Positions 6,774 to 16,311 of a stretch of 64,000 bases of DNA are shown here, in pieces. A model generated the notes under the pieces. It was not told the DNA's origin and ran no database searches. It saw only the letters and a list, made by a program, of their open reading frames with translations. How positions within the stretch are numbered: the first letter of the stretch is position 1; every line of letters starts with the position of its first letter. The DNA is from Actinomycetota bacterium (GTDB lineage: Bacteria; Actinomycetota; Geothermincolia; Fen-727; Anoxymicrobiaceae): positions 124,001 through 188,000 of the forward strand of contig JAHJCO010000023.1 in assembly GCA_018831265.1 (NCBI GenBank). The letters run 5' to 3'. The position numbers and the translations under genes were made by a program.

Positions 6774-9700
6774 ATGCCACTGAAGGGAAGCCTCAGGGAT
6801 TTCAGCCTTCCCGACCTGTTTCAGCTGATTCACTTCGGGAAGAAGAACGGGACCCTTAACATCACCAATGGTGACGTGAAGGGCTACGTGTGCTTCCGCA
6901 ACGGCAACGTCTTCTTCGCCACTCACAACTGGAAGCGCCCGCCCCTGGGCCAGCGCCTCGTCGAGGCCGGAATGGTCACCAGTGACCAGATCGAGGAGGC
7001 CCTTGACCTTCAGAAGGGCTCCAGCAAGGGTCAGCGTCTGGGTAACATCCTGGTCGAGCTCGGCTACCTGTCCAGGGAATCCCTTGAGGTGTTCGTAGAG
7101 GAGCAGATCCGCGACGCGGTGTTCCACCTGCTTCGCTGGACCGAGGGCGACTTCGACTTCGATCCCAACCAGATCTTTCCCGAGGAGGATATCGGCCTCT
7201 CCATGAGCACGGAGGACCTCATCATGGAGGGCAGCCGTCGCCTGGACGAGTGGTTCCAGATAGAGAAGAAGGTCCCTTCGCTCGACTCCGTATTCCGCAT
7301 GACGAAGATGCCGGGAAAGGAAGCCAGTGACATCAACCTGACCAGCGAGGAGTGGCTTGTCCTCTATCACGTAGACGGTGAGAGCACGGTCAGGGACATC
7401 ATCGAGAAGTCAGGGCAGAGTGCGCTGGTGACGTGCAAGGCGCTGTACGGACTGGTGACGGCGGGACTGGTGGAGCTGGTCACCGGAGAAGGGGCGGCGG
7501 CTCCGGCCGCGAGCGGTGCCCTGGAGGACGAGATAGAGAAGCTGGCGGAGTCCGGTGAGCCCGCCCCGGCCGCGGCCCAGGCTGCATCCCAGGAGACCCG
7601 CGGCAGGAAGGCGCGCCGCAAGGCGCCCGCTCCCGCGGAGGAGGAAGCCCCCCCCACGGAGGTGTTCGAGACCGTCGGCGACTTCGCCGACGAGGACGTC
7701 AGCGTGGAGGTCGTCGGCGCCGGCGAGGAGGACGCCCGGAAGCGGCGCCGTAAGCCCAAGAGACGCGGCAGGAAGGCCGAGCCGGAGCCCGTGGCAGAGG
7801 AACCGGGGCCCGTGGCCGAGGAATCCGAGCCGCCGCGTGAGACGGCCGAGGAGGCTGCCGGGCCTGCCGCGGCGGTCGAGGCCGGCGAGGAGCCCGTGGC
7901 CGTCGAGCCCGAGCCCGCCGTCGAGGAGCCCCCGGCCGAGCCCGAGCCCGCCGTCGAGGAGCCCCCGGCCGAGCCCGAGCCCCCGGAGGCAGCGCCCGAG
8001 GAGAAGCCTTCGGCGATCATCCACGACGAGGAGGCTATGCCGCCGCCCGAGGTAAAGGAGGAGGCACCGGCCCCGGGGCAGAGCCTGGTTGATTACTACA
8101 AGTCGCTGGCCCTCAAGGATGCCACGGACACGGACCGGCTGGTCGCCTTCCAGGAGACCGAGGAGAGCGTCGCCGCTCAGCAGGAGGCGGTTGACCTGGA
8201 TCTCGAGCCGGGGTTCGTCTCGACCGTGGAGGAGGAGGTCCCGGATTTCGAGGAGCCGGAGGACATCCCGCTGGAGTGGGCCGGCCACCTGGCGCGGATG
8301 AGGGGCGGAAAGAAGCTGGAGACCCCGAAGATACTGCAGCCCGCCGCGGAGGCTGAGCCGGCTGAGGCCTCGCCGGAAGCGGTCGCCGAGGCCGAGCCGC
8401 GCGCCGAAGGGGAAGTCCCGGTCGGAACGGAGATGGTGGAGGAGCCTGTTGTGGCGGAGGAGGCCACCTCGGGCGCCCTGACCTACGAGCAGGAGATGGA
8501 AGCCGCCGCCCAGGAGCCGTTGCTCGAGCAGCCGGCGGAGACCGGGTCGGGTCCCGTACCGGCCGAAGCGATCGAGCCTGAGCCGCCCGCGGTACCGCTT
8601 GTCGAGGAGGTCGGCGTGGCCTCCGGAGCCCGACTGCCATCCGGCGAGGACATGGAGCGGATGCTCCAGGTGGAGCCGCAACCAAGGGAGGAGCTGAGCA
8701 CAGAGGAGCTACTCGCTTTCGACCAGCCCACTTACCAGGCGCAGGCTCGGGAGACAGCCCCGGAGGCGGAACCGTTCCTCGAGGGTCCCGAACCGGCGGT
8801 CGAACCGGTCGGCGCGGCGGAGGGACCCCGCGGCGGTATCCTCGGCCGGGTCCTGAAGTTCACCAGGGGTGCTCCGGCCGAGGATGTCGAGGTGGTCCTC
8901 GAACAGGGCGAGCCGATCGAGACCTCGGTGGTGTCCGAGGAGTTGTCGGTGGCCGAGGACCTGGGCATAGAGGCCGGGGAGCCGGTGGCGGCGCAGGCGG
9001 AGACCGGCCTTGCCTTCGAGGTGGAGCTCGCCTCCGGCGTGGTGGCCGAGGAACCCGCGATCGAACCTGTCATCGAGACCGCGGAGCTGGTCACCGAGGC
9101 CGAGACCACGGCCGCGATCGAGCTCGAGGAGCTCGAGAGCGCCGTAGAGGAGGTCGAGGAGCTCGAGGCGGTAGAGAGCGTCATCGAACCGGGCGGGGTC
9201 GAGGCCGCGGCGGAACCGGAGGAGACGTTCGTCCTCGAGGAGCCCGAGACCGTGGCGATGGTCGAGGAGGAGGAGGCCGTTGCGCTCGAGCTTGATATTG
9301 AAGCCACCGCGGTGGAGGGAGCACAGGTGATAGCGCTCGACTCCGTAAGGTCGGCGGGCGCGGGTGAGGTGGAGGAGGCGTCGGTCCTCGACGAGATAGT
9401 GCTCGAGGAGCCGTCGGCCGCCGTCGAGGAAGGGGCCGCGGCATGGGAGGTCCCCGAGCTCGAGGAGGGAGCAGCGGTGACCCTCTCCGAGTCGACCGAG
9501 GTCGCCGCCTCGGAGGCGGAAGCCCGTACTTTGGAGGATGAGCTGGCGGAACTCGAGATCGCCGCGACGGGAACAGAGGAGCCGCCCGCCGCGACAGCCG
9601 AGGAGGAGCCGCCCGCCGCGATAGAGGAAGAGACACCGGCGGCGGTGGCCGTCGAAGCCACCGACGACGCGTATGGTGGGTTCGAGGACATCGAGATGCT

Positions 9701-10112
9701 TCGCGAGATCACGTCGTCGAAAAAGGCTCCGGCACCCGCCCCCGAGGAGGAGCCCGCCCTGCCCGGGGAGGAGCTTGCCCGGGAGGCCCGGCCTGAGCTG
9801 GAGCACGAGCCTGTCGTGGCTTTCGACGTCGAGGAAGAGGAAGAAGAAGGCGGTCTGATGGGCTCGCTGAAGGTCAGCGGGAAGAGGGGCGCCGGGACGA
9901 GCCTCATCGACCTGGAGACCTTCGAGCTGGAGCAGGAGTTGCTTGAGCTGGCCGGAGGGGTCAAGCAGACGAAGCAGCGCATCCCCGTGGCCGAGAGGGA
10001 GACGGGCAAGAACAAGAAGGACAAGAAGGGACGCGGCGGCAAGGGCCGCGGGTCAAAAGAGGTGGATAAAGGGTCGGTTAAGAAGATTATTGACGACATG
10101 AAGAAGATGTAG
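6774..10112 (+). CDS. DUF4388 (PATAN)-domain protein with about 800-residue acidic disordered region
   Basis: A 1112-aa protein. Residues 1-100 match DUF4388/PATAN ([26 protein letters not shown] and [10 protein letters not shown]). Residues 100-240 contain a MshEN-like helical segment ([20 protein letters not shown]) and a winged-helix-like end ([11 protein letters not shown]...[12 protein letters not shown]). From about 240 to 1040 the chain is almost pure Glu/Ala/Pro/Val, with a perfect 33-bp tandem repeat at 7905-7970, so it is probably disordered. The last 40 residues flip to strongly basic ([15 protein letters not shown]). PATAN proteins act as adaptors in signalling. Here it lies between roadblock genes and their GTPase, which suggests a scaffold. 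Confidence 0.85.
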   Translation: MPLKGSLRDFSLPDLFQLIHFGKKNGTLNITNGDVKGYVCFRNGNVFFATHNWKRPPLGQRLVEAGMVTSDQIEEALDLQKGSSKGQRLGNILVELGYLSRESLEVFVEEQIRDAVFHLLRWTEGDFDFDPNQIFPEEDIGLSMSTEDLIMEGSRRLDEWFQIEKKVPSLDSVFRMTKMPGKEASDINLTSEEWLVLYHVDGESTVRDIIEKSGQSALVTCKALYGLVTAGLVELVTGEGAAAPAASGALEDEIEKLAESGEPAPAAAQAASQETRGRKARRKAPAPAEEEAPPTEVFETVGDFADEDVSVEVVGAGEEDARKRRRKPKRRGRKAEPEPVAEEPGPVAEESEPPRETAEEAAGPAAAVEAGEEPVAVEPEPAVEEPPAEPEPAVEEPPAEPEPPEAAPEEKPSAIIHDEEAMPPPEVKEEAPAPGQSLVDYYKSLALKDATDTDRLVAFQETEESVAAQQEAVDLDLEPGFVSTVEEEVPDFEEPEDIPLEWAGHLARMRGGKKLETPKILQPAAEAEPAEASPEAVAEAEPRAEGEVPVGTEMVEEPVVAEEATSGALTYEQEMEAAAQEPLLEQPAETGSGPVPAEAIEPEPPAVPLVEEVGVASGARLPSGEDMERMLQVEPQPREELSTEELLAFDQPTYQAQARETAPEAEPFLEGPEPAVEPVGAAEGPRGGILGRVLKFTRGAPAEDVEVVLEQGEPIETSVVSEELSVAEDLGIEAGEPVAAQAETGLAFEVELASGVVAEEPAIEPVIETAELVTEAETTAAIELEELESAVEEVEELEAVESVIEPGGVEAAAEPEETFVLEEPETVAMVEEEEAVALELDIEATAVEGAQVIALDSVRSAGAGEVEEASVLDEIVLEEPSAAVEEGAAAWEVPELEEGAAVTLSESTEVAASEAEARTLEDELAELEIAATGTEEPPAATAEEEPPAAIEEETPAAVAVEATDDAYGGFEDIEMLREITSSKKAPAPAPEEEPALPGEELAREARPELEHEPVVAFDVEEEEEEGGLMGSLKVSGKRGAGTSLIDLETFELEQELLELAGGVKQTKQRIPVAERETGKNKKDKKGRGGKGRGSKEVDKGSVKKIIDDMKKM

Positions 10113-10127
10113 GAGGGGAGGGATTGA

Positions 10128-10670
10128 TTGGCGGAAGTCTATAAGATCGTGGTGACAGGGCCGTTCGACTCGGGAAAGACGACATTCATTGGCTCCATCA
10201 GCGAGATCGACGTCGTCTCTACCGAGAGGACGACAAGGGTCGGCGGAAAGCGGCACAGCACCACGGTCGCGATGGACTTCGGCCGGATAACCCTCCGCGA
10301 GGGCCGCGTGCTCTTCCTCTACGGGACCCCCGGCCAGGGCCGGTTCGACTTCATGTGGGAGATCCTCTCGGAGGGCATGCTGGGGTACGTCCTCCTGCTG
10401 GACGGCAGCCGACCCGATACCTTTGAAGAAGGCTTACGCATCCTTGACGCGTTCGAGCGCATATCCGAGGCGCCCCACGTGGTGGCGCTGACCCGGCCCG
10501 AAGCGCCGGGCTCGCTTCATGCTTCGAATGCGGCCCGACGCGTGCCCGCGCTGGAGGGGCACACGGTGTGTGAGTGTGATGCGCGCAGGCTGAATGACGT
10601 GAAGGACGTGCTGCTGGAGCTGCTGGAGGCGGTGCTGGCCGGGGCCGAGGCCCGGGCGCAGGCGGGCTAG
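10128..10670 (+). CDS. Small Ras-like GTPase (MglA/CvnD-type)
   Basis: A 180-aa protein from TTG 10128, preceded by AGGAGGGGAGG. The P-loop is TGPFDSGKTTF, the switch I region is STTVAMDFGRI, and the G3 region reads LYGTPGQGRF. G in place of the usual D of DTPGQ is typical of conservon GTPases. The guanine-specificity motif (N/TKxD) is not recognisable: the expected position reads VVALTRPEAPG. Partners upstream are two roadblock proteins and a DUF4388 protein. Such GTPases set cell polarity or pilus position in Myxococcus (MglA) and act in signalling in Streptomyces. Control of the neighbouring pilus is an inference. Confidence 0.88.
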   Translation: MAEVYKIVVTGPFDSGKTTFIGSISEIDVVSTERTTRVGGKRHSTTVAMDFGRITLREGRVLFLYGTPGQGRFDFMWEILSEGMLGYVLLLDGSRPDTFEEGLRILDAFERISEAPHVVALTRPEAPGSLHASNAARRVPALEGHTVCECDARRLNDVKDVLLELLEAVLAGAEARAQAG

Positions 10671-10696
10671 AGCGCGCCGAAGACGAGGATTGGAAG

Positions 10697-11560
10697 ATGC
10701 ACATCGATGGTAGCACGCGGCTGGTGGGGTTGATAGGCAGCCCGGTGGAGCACAGCCTCTCACCCGGCATCCACAACGCGGCGTTCGATTACCTGGGGAT
10801 CAACTGGTGCTACGTGCCGCTACCGGTCGAGGAAGGCTGCCTCCTCGCGGCCGTCGAAGGCATCAAGGCCCTGCGATTCTCCGGCGTGAACGTGACCATG
10901 CCCTTCAAGACCGAGGTGCTGGAGTTACTGGACGAGGTCGCGATGTTCGCCGAGTCTGTGGGCGCGGTGAACACCATCCTGGTCGACAAGGGGAGGCTCA
11001 TCGGCTACAACACCGACGGGCGCGGGTTCTACACCGCCCTGGTCCGTGACCTGGACTACCAGGTCAAGGACAAGCGGGTGCTGGTGCTCGGCGCCGGAGG
11101 CGCGTCGCGGAGCGTCACCGTCTCGCTGGCGCTGGCCGGCTGCACCTCGATCGTGATAGTCAACAGGTCGCCCGAGCGCAGCCGGCAGCTCGCCGATATA
11201 ATCCTGAAGAGCGTGCCCGAGGTCGAGGTCAACTGGCTGTCGCCGGACGATAACTACGACATCGTGGTCGCGGAGTCGGACATCATCATCAACGCGACGC
11301 CACTGACCACCTTCAACGGCGCGCTGCGCGTGCCGGTTTCGTTGCTCAACAAGAGCCAGCTGGTCTGCGATCTGAACTACTCGCTGTACCAGCCGCCGCT
11401 CCTGCAGGAAGCCGAGGCGCGCGGGGCACGCGTGATGGACGGCAAGGGCATGCTGCTCTACCAGGCCGCCGCCGCCTTCGAGATCTGGACCGGCCTGGAC
11501 GCGCCGGTCGAGGTCATGCGCGTTGCGCTGCTGAAGGCCCTGGAGCAGGCCCACATCTAG
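10697..11560 (+). CDS. aroE: Shikimate dehydrogenase
   Basis: A 287-aa NADP-dependent enzyme reducing 3-dehydroshikimate to shikimate. Family motifs in order: LIGSPVEHSLSP at the N-terminus, NVTMPFK with the catalytic Lys, VGAVNTIL, GYNTDGRGF with the catalytic Asp, and the dinucleotide motif VLGAGGASRSV. The C-terminal AAAAFEIWTG segment is also conserved. It sits between the GTPase cassette and the pilus motor genes. The rest of the pathway in this window (aroC, aroK, aroB, aroQ) lies 12 kb downstream, after the pilus block. Confidence 0.97.
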   Translation: MHIDGSTRLVGLIGSPVEHSLSPGIHNAAFDYLGINWCYVPLPVEEGCLLAAVEGIKALRFSGVNVTMPFKTEVLELLDEVAMFAESVGAVNTILVDKGRLIGYNTDGRGFYTALVRDLDYQVKDKRVLVLGAGGASRSVTVSLALAGCTSIVIVNRSPERSRQLADIILKSVPEVEVNWLSPDDNYDIVVAESDIIINATPLTTFNGALRVPVSLLNKSQLVCDLNYSLYQPPLLQEAEARGARVMDGKGMLLYQAAAAFEIWTGLDAPVEVMRVALLKALEQAHI

Positions 11561-11578
11561 TAGCATAATTGGATAAAA

Positions 11579-11596
11579 GTCCCCGCGGGCGGGGAC
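11579..11596 (+). other. GC-rich hairpin between aroE and pilB
   Basis: GTCCCCGC and GCGGGGAC form an 8-bp perfect inverted repeat with a two-base centre, 18 nt before the pilB ATG. There is no T-run behind it, so it is not a standard terminator. It could weaken read-through or control pilB translation. An in-frame TTG at 11569 would place it inside the coding region, but that reading adds residues unlike any PilB. Confidence 0.4.
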
Positions 11597-11613
11597 CACA
11601 AGAGGGACGAGGG

Positions 11614-13299
11614 ATGGAACGACCGAGACAGGACCGCCTGGGAAGGCTACTGCTGCAGAGCAACCTCATATCCGAGGAACAGCTGACCGAGGCGCTGGAC
11701 GAGCACAGCTCGTCAGGCAAGTCCCTCGGCCGCGTACTGATCGACAAGGGGATGATAACCGAGGGCCAGCTCACATCCGTCCTCGCCGAGCAGATCGGCA
11801 TCCGCTACACCGACCTATCGACCCACCCCATCGACCCCGGCGCGGCGACCCTCATCGACGCCAACCTGGCCAAGCGCTACACGGTGGTCCCCATCGACTT
11901 CGAGGACAGCAAGCTCGTCGTGGCCATGGCGGACCCCACCAACGTGTTCGCCCTGGACGACCTGCGCATCATGACCGGCATGGAGATCCTCCCGGTGGTG
12001 AGCACCAAGGACGACATCAACGCCACCATCGGCAGGTACCTGCACAGCACCGCCGACATGGAGGGCGCCCTCGATGACCTCCCGATGCTGGAGGAGCTCG
12101 AGGAGAGCGAGGACGAGCTGGTGGAGGCGGCTGAGGACGCCCCCATCGTCAAGTACGTCAACCTGATCATCACCGAGGCCGTTGGAGAGAACGCCAGCGA
12201 CGTGCATATCGAGCCCGCCGAGAAGGACGTACGGATCCGCTACCGGGTCGACGGCGTCCTCCACGAGATCAGGCGCTCTCCGAAGCGAATACACCCGGGT
12301 ATCGTCTCCAGGGTCAAGATCCTGGCGAACCTGAACATCGCCGAGAGGCGCGTGCCCCAGGACGGCCGCTTCGCCATGGACGCCAACGGCAGGCTGGTCG
12401 ACGTCCGCGTCGCGACGGTTCCCACCATCCACGGTGAGAAGATCGTGCTGCGTATCCTGGACCGCATGCAGATCCTGATATCCCTGACCGACCTCGGCAT
12501 GCTGGGGGGGCCGCTCAAGATCTTCAGCGATTCGTTCAACAAGCCGTACGGCACGGTCATAGTCACGGGACACACCGGCTCCGGCAAGACCACCACGATG
12601 TACGCCGCGCTCAGTGAGCTCAACCGCCGCGAGGTGAACGTGATCACCGTCGAGGACCCGGTGGAGTACCAGGTCAAGGGGCTCAACCAGGTCCACGTCA
12701 ACACCAAGGTCGGCCTCACCTTCGCTGCGACGCTGAGATCCATCCTGCGCTGCGATCCCGACATCGTCATGATCGGCGAGATCCGTGACGCCGAGAGCGC
12801 CAAGATGGCCATCGAATCGGCACTCACCGGCCACATGGTCCTGTGCACCCTCCACACAAACGACGCGCCGAGCGCCATAACGCGTATGGTCGAGATGGGG
12901 GTCGAGCCGTTCCTCATCGCCTCCGCGGTGGACAGCGTGGTCAGCCAGCGGCTGGCCCGCCGCCTGTGCACGAGGTGCAGGAGCGAGGCCGAGTACGACG
13001 CGGAGTACCTGGAGAAGATAGGGCTCCCCATGGAGGAGGGCGAAGAGGTCACCTTCTACAAGGCCGATCCCAAGGGTTGCGCTCTCTGCAACAACACGGG
13101 GTTCCGGGGGCGCATCGGCATATACGAGGTCTTCACCATGGACGAGGAGATAGAGCGCATGCTGGTCAAGCTCGCGACGTCGCGCGAGCTAGGCGTGGCC
13201 GCGGAGAAGAAGGGGATGGTCCGACTGAGGCAGGACGGCTTCATAAAGGTGAAGCAGGGCATCACCTCTATCGAAGAGATCCTGCGTGTTGTAATGTAG
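11614..13299 (+). CDS. pilB: Type IV pilus assembly ATPase PilB
   Basis: A 561-aa extension motor. The N-terminal MshEN/T2SSE_N domain (RLGRLLLQSNLISEEQLTEAL to about residue 150) is followed by the core ATPase. Walker A is TGHTGSGKTTTMYAAL, the Walker B region is DIVMIGEIRD, and the His box is LCTLHTNDA. The zinc-binding tetracysteine that marks extension ATPases is present: CTRCRSE then CALCNNTGFRGRIGIYEV. ATG 11614 is preceded by GAGGGACGAGGG. PilB polymerises pilin through the PilC platform. It is followed by pilT and pilC, and c-di-GMP binding by the MshEN domain is a known family property. Confidence 0.96.
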   Translation: MERPRQDRLGRLLLQSNLISEEQLTEALDEHSSSGKSLGRVLIDKGMITEGQLTSVLAEQIGIRYTDLSTHPIDPGAATLIDANLAKRYTVVPIDFEDSKLVVAMADPTNVFALDDLRIMTGMEILPVVSTKDDINATIGRYLHSTADMEGALDDLPMLEELEESEDELVEAAEDAPIVKYVNLIITEAVGENASDVHIEPAEKDVRIRYRVDGVLHEIRRSPKRIHPGIVSRVKILANLNIAERRVPQDGRFAMDANGRLVDVRVATVPTIHGEKIVLRILDRMQILISLTDLGMLGGPLKIFSDSFNKPYGTVIVTGHTGSGKTTTMYAALSELNRREVNVITVEDPVEYQVKGLNQVHVNTKVGLTFAATLRSILRCDPDIVMIGEIRDAESAKMAIESALTGHMVLCTLHTNDAPSAITRMVEMGVEPFLIASAVDSVVSQRLARRLCTRCRSEAEYDAEYLEKIGLPMEEGEEVTFYKADPKGCALCNNTGFRGRIGIYEVFTMDEEIERMLVKLATSRELGVAAEKKGMVRLRQDGFIKVKQGITSIEEILRVVM

Positions 13300-13339
13300 T
13301 GAGGTTCGTTTAATACCTGGTCCTGCTGGGGGTGTGATC

Positions 13340-14416
13340 GTGACACAGAGCGGTTTGAAACTGGACATCAACGACCTCCTCGAGGAGGTCATAAAGAGGG
13401 GGGCCTCCGACCTGCACATAACGGTCGGTGTTCCGCCGGTCCTGCGAATCAACGGGGTGCTGCAGCGGATGGACCTGCCCAAGCTCACGAGCAACAACAC
13501 TCGCGAGATGGTCTACAGCATCCTCACCGCCCGCCAGCGGGAGACGCTGGAGACCAACCTGGAGTATGACCTCTCCTACTCGGTTCCCGGGAGCGCCCGC
13601 TTCAGGGTCAACGCCTACTTCCAGCGCAACAGCGTGGGCGCCGCGTTCCGCATCATCCCCTACCGTATCAAGACTATCGAGGAGCTCGGCCTGCCGCTGG
13701 TCATCAAGGAGTTCGCCAGGCTGCCCCGGGGCTTCGTGCTGGTCACGGGTCCCACCGGTCAGGGCAAGTCCACGACGCTGGCGGCGATCATGGACCTCAT
13801 CAACTCGACGCGCGAGGAACATATCATCACAGTCGAGGACCCCATAGAGTTCCTGCACCTGCACAAGAAGTGCATCGTCAACCAGAGAGAGGTCGGCGCG
13901 GACACCCACTCGTTCGCGAACGCGCTCAAGTACGCCCTGCGCCAGGACCCCGATATAATCCTGGTAGGGGAGATGCGCGACCTGGAGACCATCTCCACCG
14001 CGCTGACCGCGGCCGAGACCGGTCACCTTGTGTTCGCCACACTTCATACGCAGGACGCCCCACAGAGCATTGACCGCATAATAGACGTCTTTCCCACCTA
14101 CCAGCAGCAGCAGGTCAGGCTTCAGCTCGCCTCCACCGTTCAGGCGATCGTCACCCAGCAACTGGTGCCCACCAAGGACCGCCGGTCGCGGGTCGCGTCC
14201 GTAGAGGTCATGATCGCCACCAGCGCCATCCGCAACATGATCCGTGATGCCCGCGTGCACCAGATCTACTCGGCCATGCAGGCGGGGGGGCAGCTGCGCA
14301 TGCAGACCATGGACGCCTCCCTGGCCGCGCTGTACCGGGCCGGACAGATCACCTACGAGACCGGGCTCGCACGGGCGCACAACAAGGACGATTTCCGGCG
14401 GCTGGTCGGTCGTTGA
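13340..14416 (+). CDS. pilT: Type IV pilus retraction ATPase PilT
   Basis: About 358 aa. It lacks the PilB N-domain and the Cys motif and has the retraction-ATPase signatures: ASDLHITVGVPPVLRINGVL, Walker A GPTGQGKST, DPDIILVGEMRD, ATLHTQDAPQSIDRIIDVFP and the C-terminal AIRNMIRDARVHQIYSAMQ helix (the AIRNLIR motif needed for retraction). Two GTG starts are possible. I chose 13340 because GGGGG at 13328-13332 sits 7 nt upstream, whereas 13334 is only 1 nt from it. It powers pilus retraction and twitching. The gap behind it (14417-14548) holds a candidate promoter for pilC. Confidence 0.95.
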   Translation: MTQSGLKLDINDLLEEVIKRGASDLHITVGVPPVLRINGVLQRMDLPKLTSNNTREMVYSILTARQRETLETNLEYDLSYSVPGSARFRVNAYFQRNSVGAAFRIIPYRIKTIEELGLPLVIKEFARLPRGFVLVTGPTGQGKSTTLAAIMDLINSTREEHIITVEDPIEFLHLHKKCIVNQREVGADTHSFANALKYALRQDPDIILVGEMRDLETISTALTAAETGHLVFATLHTQDAPQSIDRIIDVFPTYQQQQVRLQLASTVQAIVTQQLVPTKDRRSRVASVEVMIATSAIRNMIRDARVHQIYSAMQAGGQLRMQTMDASLAALYRAGQITYETGLARAHNKDDFRRLVGR

Positions 14417-14473
14417 CGTCCGTCATTGCGGCCCCGGGCCCGCCGGACGTTAACTACAAGTGTTAACTATCGT

Positions 14474-14501
14474 TTGTAAAGTCAAGAAACGGTGCTATCA
14501 T
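14474..14501 (+). promoter_or_regulatory. Candidate sigma-70 promoter upstream of pilC
   Basis: TTGTAA (14474-14479) and TATCAT (14496-14501) are separated by 16 bp in an AT-rich island between pilT and pilC. They match the consensus hexamers at 4 and 5 of 6 positions. A G+C-rich imperfect stem (CGTCCG...CGGACG, 14417-14452) just upstream could end the pilBT transcript. Confidence 0.4.
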
Positions 14502-14548
14502 TACGATAAAAGAAGTGGTCGACTCATCTTGCTTCAGGAGGGTTTGAG

Positions 14549-15766
14549 GTGGCCGGTTCATTCACGTACACGGTAAGAGACAGGACGGGCCGGGAGATAA
14601 CCGGGTCGCTCGAGGCCGACAATCCCGACGTCCTCGCCGGCAAGCTGCGTCAGATGGGTTACTTCGTCGTCTCCATCGAAGAGGTCAAGACCTCTGTGGC
14701 GAAGAAGGAGTTCCACATCTTCGGCGTCAAGGTCAAGACCGAGGACATCACGGTCTTCACGCGCCAGTTCGCCACCATGATCAACGCTGGCCTGCCGCTG
14801 ATCAAGTGCCTCAGCATCCTCGCCCAGCAGACCGAGTCCGGCGTCCTCGCCGATATCATCACGGACTGCCAGAGAGAAGTCGAAGCGGGGCGGTCCCTGT
14901 CCGAGGCCCTGGGCAAGCATCCCGAGGCGTTTAGCAACCTGTACGTCGCGATGGTGCGAGCAGGAGAGCTGGGCGGTATGCTCGATGACGTACTGCTCCG
15001 GGTCGCCAACCAGTTGGAGCGCGAGCAGGAGATCCGCCGGAAGGTCAAGTCCGCGATGACCTACCCCATCGGCGTCATGACCCTGACACTGATCCTGATG
15101 GCGGCTATGATCATCTTCGTGGTCCCCAAGTTCGCCGCCATGTTCAAGTCCCTGGGGGGCAACCTGCCCACCTTCACCCAGATACTGGTCAACATCAGCC
15201 ACTTCATCGGCGGCTGGGGCGGCCTCATCCTGGCCGCCGTGATCATAGGCGCCATAGTCGCATTCCGCCGCTTCAAGGCCACTGCCAAGGGGCGGATGGT
15301 GGTCGACAAGATAAAGCTAAAGCTTCCGGTCGCGGGGGTACTGTTCCACAAGTACGCTATGGCCCGGTTCGCCCGCACGCTGGGAACCCTGCTCTCATCC
15401 GGTGTTCCGATCCTGGGCGCCCTGGAGATAACGGGTGAGACCACAGGCAATATGGTGGTCACCAAGGCCCTCGACGAGGTCCGCGCCGGTGTCAAGGAAG
15501 GCGAAACCATTGCCAGGCCGCTGGGCGAGGCCGCCGTGTTCCCGCCCATGGTCACCCAGATGATCGCCATCGGTGAGGAGACGGGCGCTCTGGACGTGAT
15601 GCTCAACAAGGTCAGCGACTTCTACGACAGCGAGGTCAACGCCGCAGTCGACAGCCTCACCTCCCTTATCGAGCCTCTTCTCATGGCGTTCCTGGGCGTC
15701 GGCGTGGGCCTGATCGTGGTGGCCCTCTACCTGCCGATATTCCGGGTCATCACGATGATCAAGTAA
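14549..15766 (+). CDS. pilC: Type IV pilus inner-membrane platform protein PilC
   Basis: A 405-aa member of the GspF/PilC family. The N-terminal SFTYTVRDRTGREITGSLEA segment is characteristic. Two T2SSF domains follow, the first starting at VFTRQFATMINAGLPLIKCL and the second at ARFARTLGTLLSSGVPILGAL. There are three transmembrane helices, near residues 170-195, 215-240 and 375-400. GTG 14549 has AGGAGG upstream with good spacing. PilC couples PilB/PilT rotation to pilin insertion or removal. Confidence 0.96.
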   Translation: MAGSFTYTVRDRTGREITGSLEADNPDVLAGKLRQMGYFVVSIEEVKTSVAKKEFHIFGVKVKTEDITVFTRQFATMINAGLPLIKCLSILAQQTESGVLADIITDCQREVEAGRSLSEALGKHPEAFSNLYVAMVRAGELGGMLDDVLLRVANQLEREQEIRRKVKSAMTYPIGVMTLTLILMAAMIIFVVPKFAAMFKSLGGNLPTFTQILVNISHFIGGWGGLILAAVIIGAIVAFRRFKATAKGRMVVDKIKLKLPVAGVLFHKYAMARFARTLGTLLSSGVPILGALEITGETTGNMVVTKALDEVRAGVKEGETIARPLGEAAVFPPMVTQMIAIGEETGALDVMLNKVSDFYDSEVNAAVDSLTSLIEPLLMAFLGVGVGLIVVALYLPIFRVITMIK

Positions 15767-15884
15767 AACGGACAGCTTATTTGACCAGCCCCAGGTCTAA
15801 AGTAGCGGGGCACCGATGCCGATAAGATATTGATGACTTGTATAGATGCATAGATCTATGCTGGGGGAAGGAGGTGACAAGCAT

Positions 15885-16238
15885 ATGAAGAAGCTGATTC
15901 GCAGGCCGGAGGGCTTCACGCTGATCGAGCTGATGATCGTTATCCTAATCATCGCAATCCTCGTGGCGATCGCCGTTCCGGTCTACCTCAACGCGAGGGC
16001 GAACGCCCAGAGGCGCACCTGCCAGGGCAACCTGAGGACGGTGGACGGCTCGATCCAGAGCTACGAGGCGTTCTTCGACAACCCGCTGTTCCCGAACGCG
16101 ATCACGGACCTGACGCAGGGTGGGACGAAGGTTCTGAAGAGCATCCCGGTGTGTCCCGCCGGCTCGAGCGCGTACTCCTGGGTGACCGGCAACCCGCCGA
16201 CCATCTCTTGCCCGAACGCGACGAACCACACGATCTAG
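15885..16238 (+). CDS. Type IV pilin (major-type)
   Basis: A 117-aa prepilin. The short basic leader MKKLIRRPEG is cleaved before FTLIELMIVILIIAILVAIAVPVYL, with Glu at mature position 5. A small globular domain follows with four Cys, including one near the C-terminus, so a disulfide-bonded loop is likely. I chose ATG 15885 because a near-perfect Shine-Dalgarno (GGAAGGAGGTGA) precedes it; the longer frame from 15846 would spoil the leader. The strong ribosome binding site, the terminator directly behind and the place after pilC suggest the abundant pilus subunit. Confidence 0.94.
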   Translation: MKKLIRRPEGFTLIELMIVILIIAILVAIAVPVYLNARANAQRRTCQGNLRTVDGSIQSYEAFFDNPLFPNAITDLTQGGTKVLKSIPVCPAGSSAYSWVTGNPPTISCPNATNHTI

Positions 16239-16263
16239 TATCGGGTTGTTCGATGGGTCGAAG

Positions 16264-16292
16264 AGCCGGCTCCGGTGACGGGGCCGGCTTTT
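16264..16292 (+). terminator. Rho-independent terminator after the pilin gene
   Basis: A 10-bp GC-rich stem (AGCCGGCTCC pairing with GGGGCCGGCT, one G-U pair), a 6-nt loop and a TTTT tail. It lies between the pilin gene and the convergent DUF2723 gene. Confidence 0.8.
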
Positions 16293-16311
16293 CCGTGCCC
16301 TGAAGAATCGT

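Noticed and set aside
7367..10099. Long minus-strand open frames opposite the acidic DUF4388 gene
   Set aside because: Glu/Ala/Pro-rich coding sequence gives open Ser/Arg/Leu-rich frames on the other strand; no start signals or domains.
15790..15830. Cyclic-di-GMP (GEMM) riboswitch before the pilin gene
   Set aside because: GTAGCGGGGCACCGATG resembles the 3' part of the motif, but the upstream half with its conserved AAACC and GCAAAGCC segments is missing.
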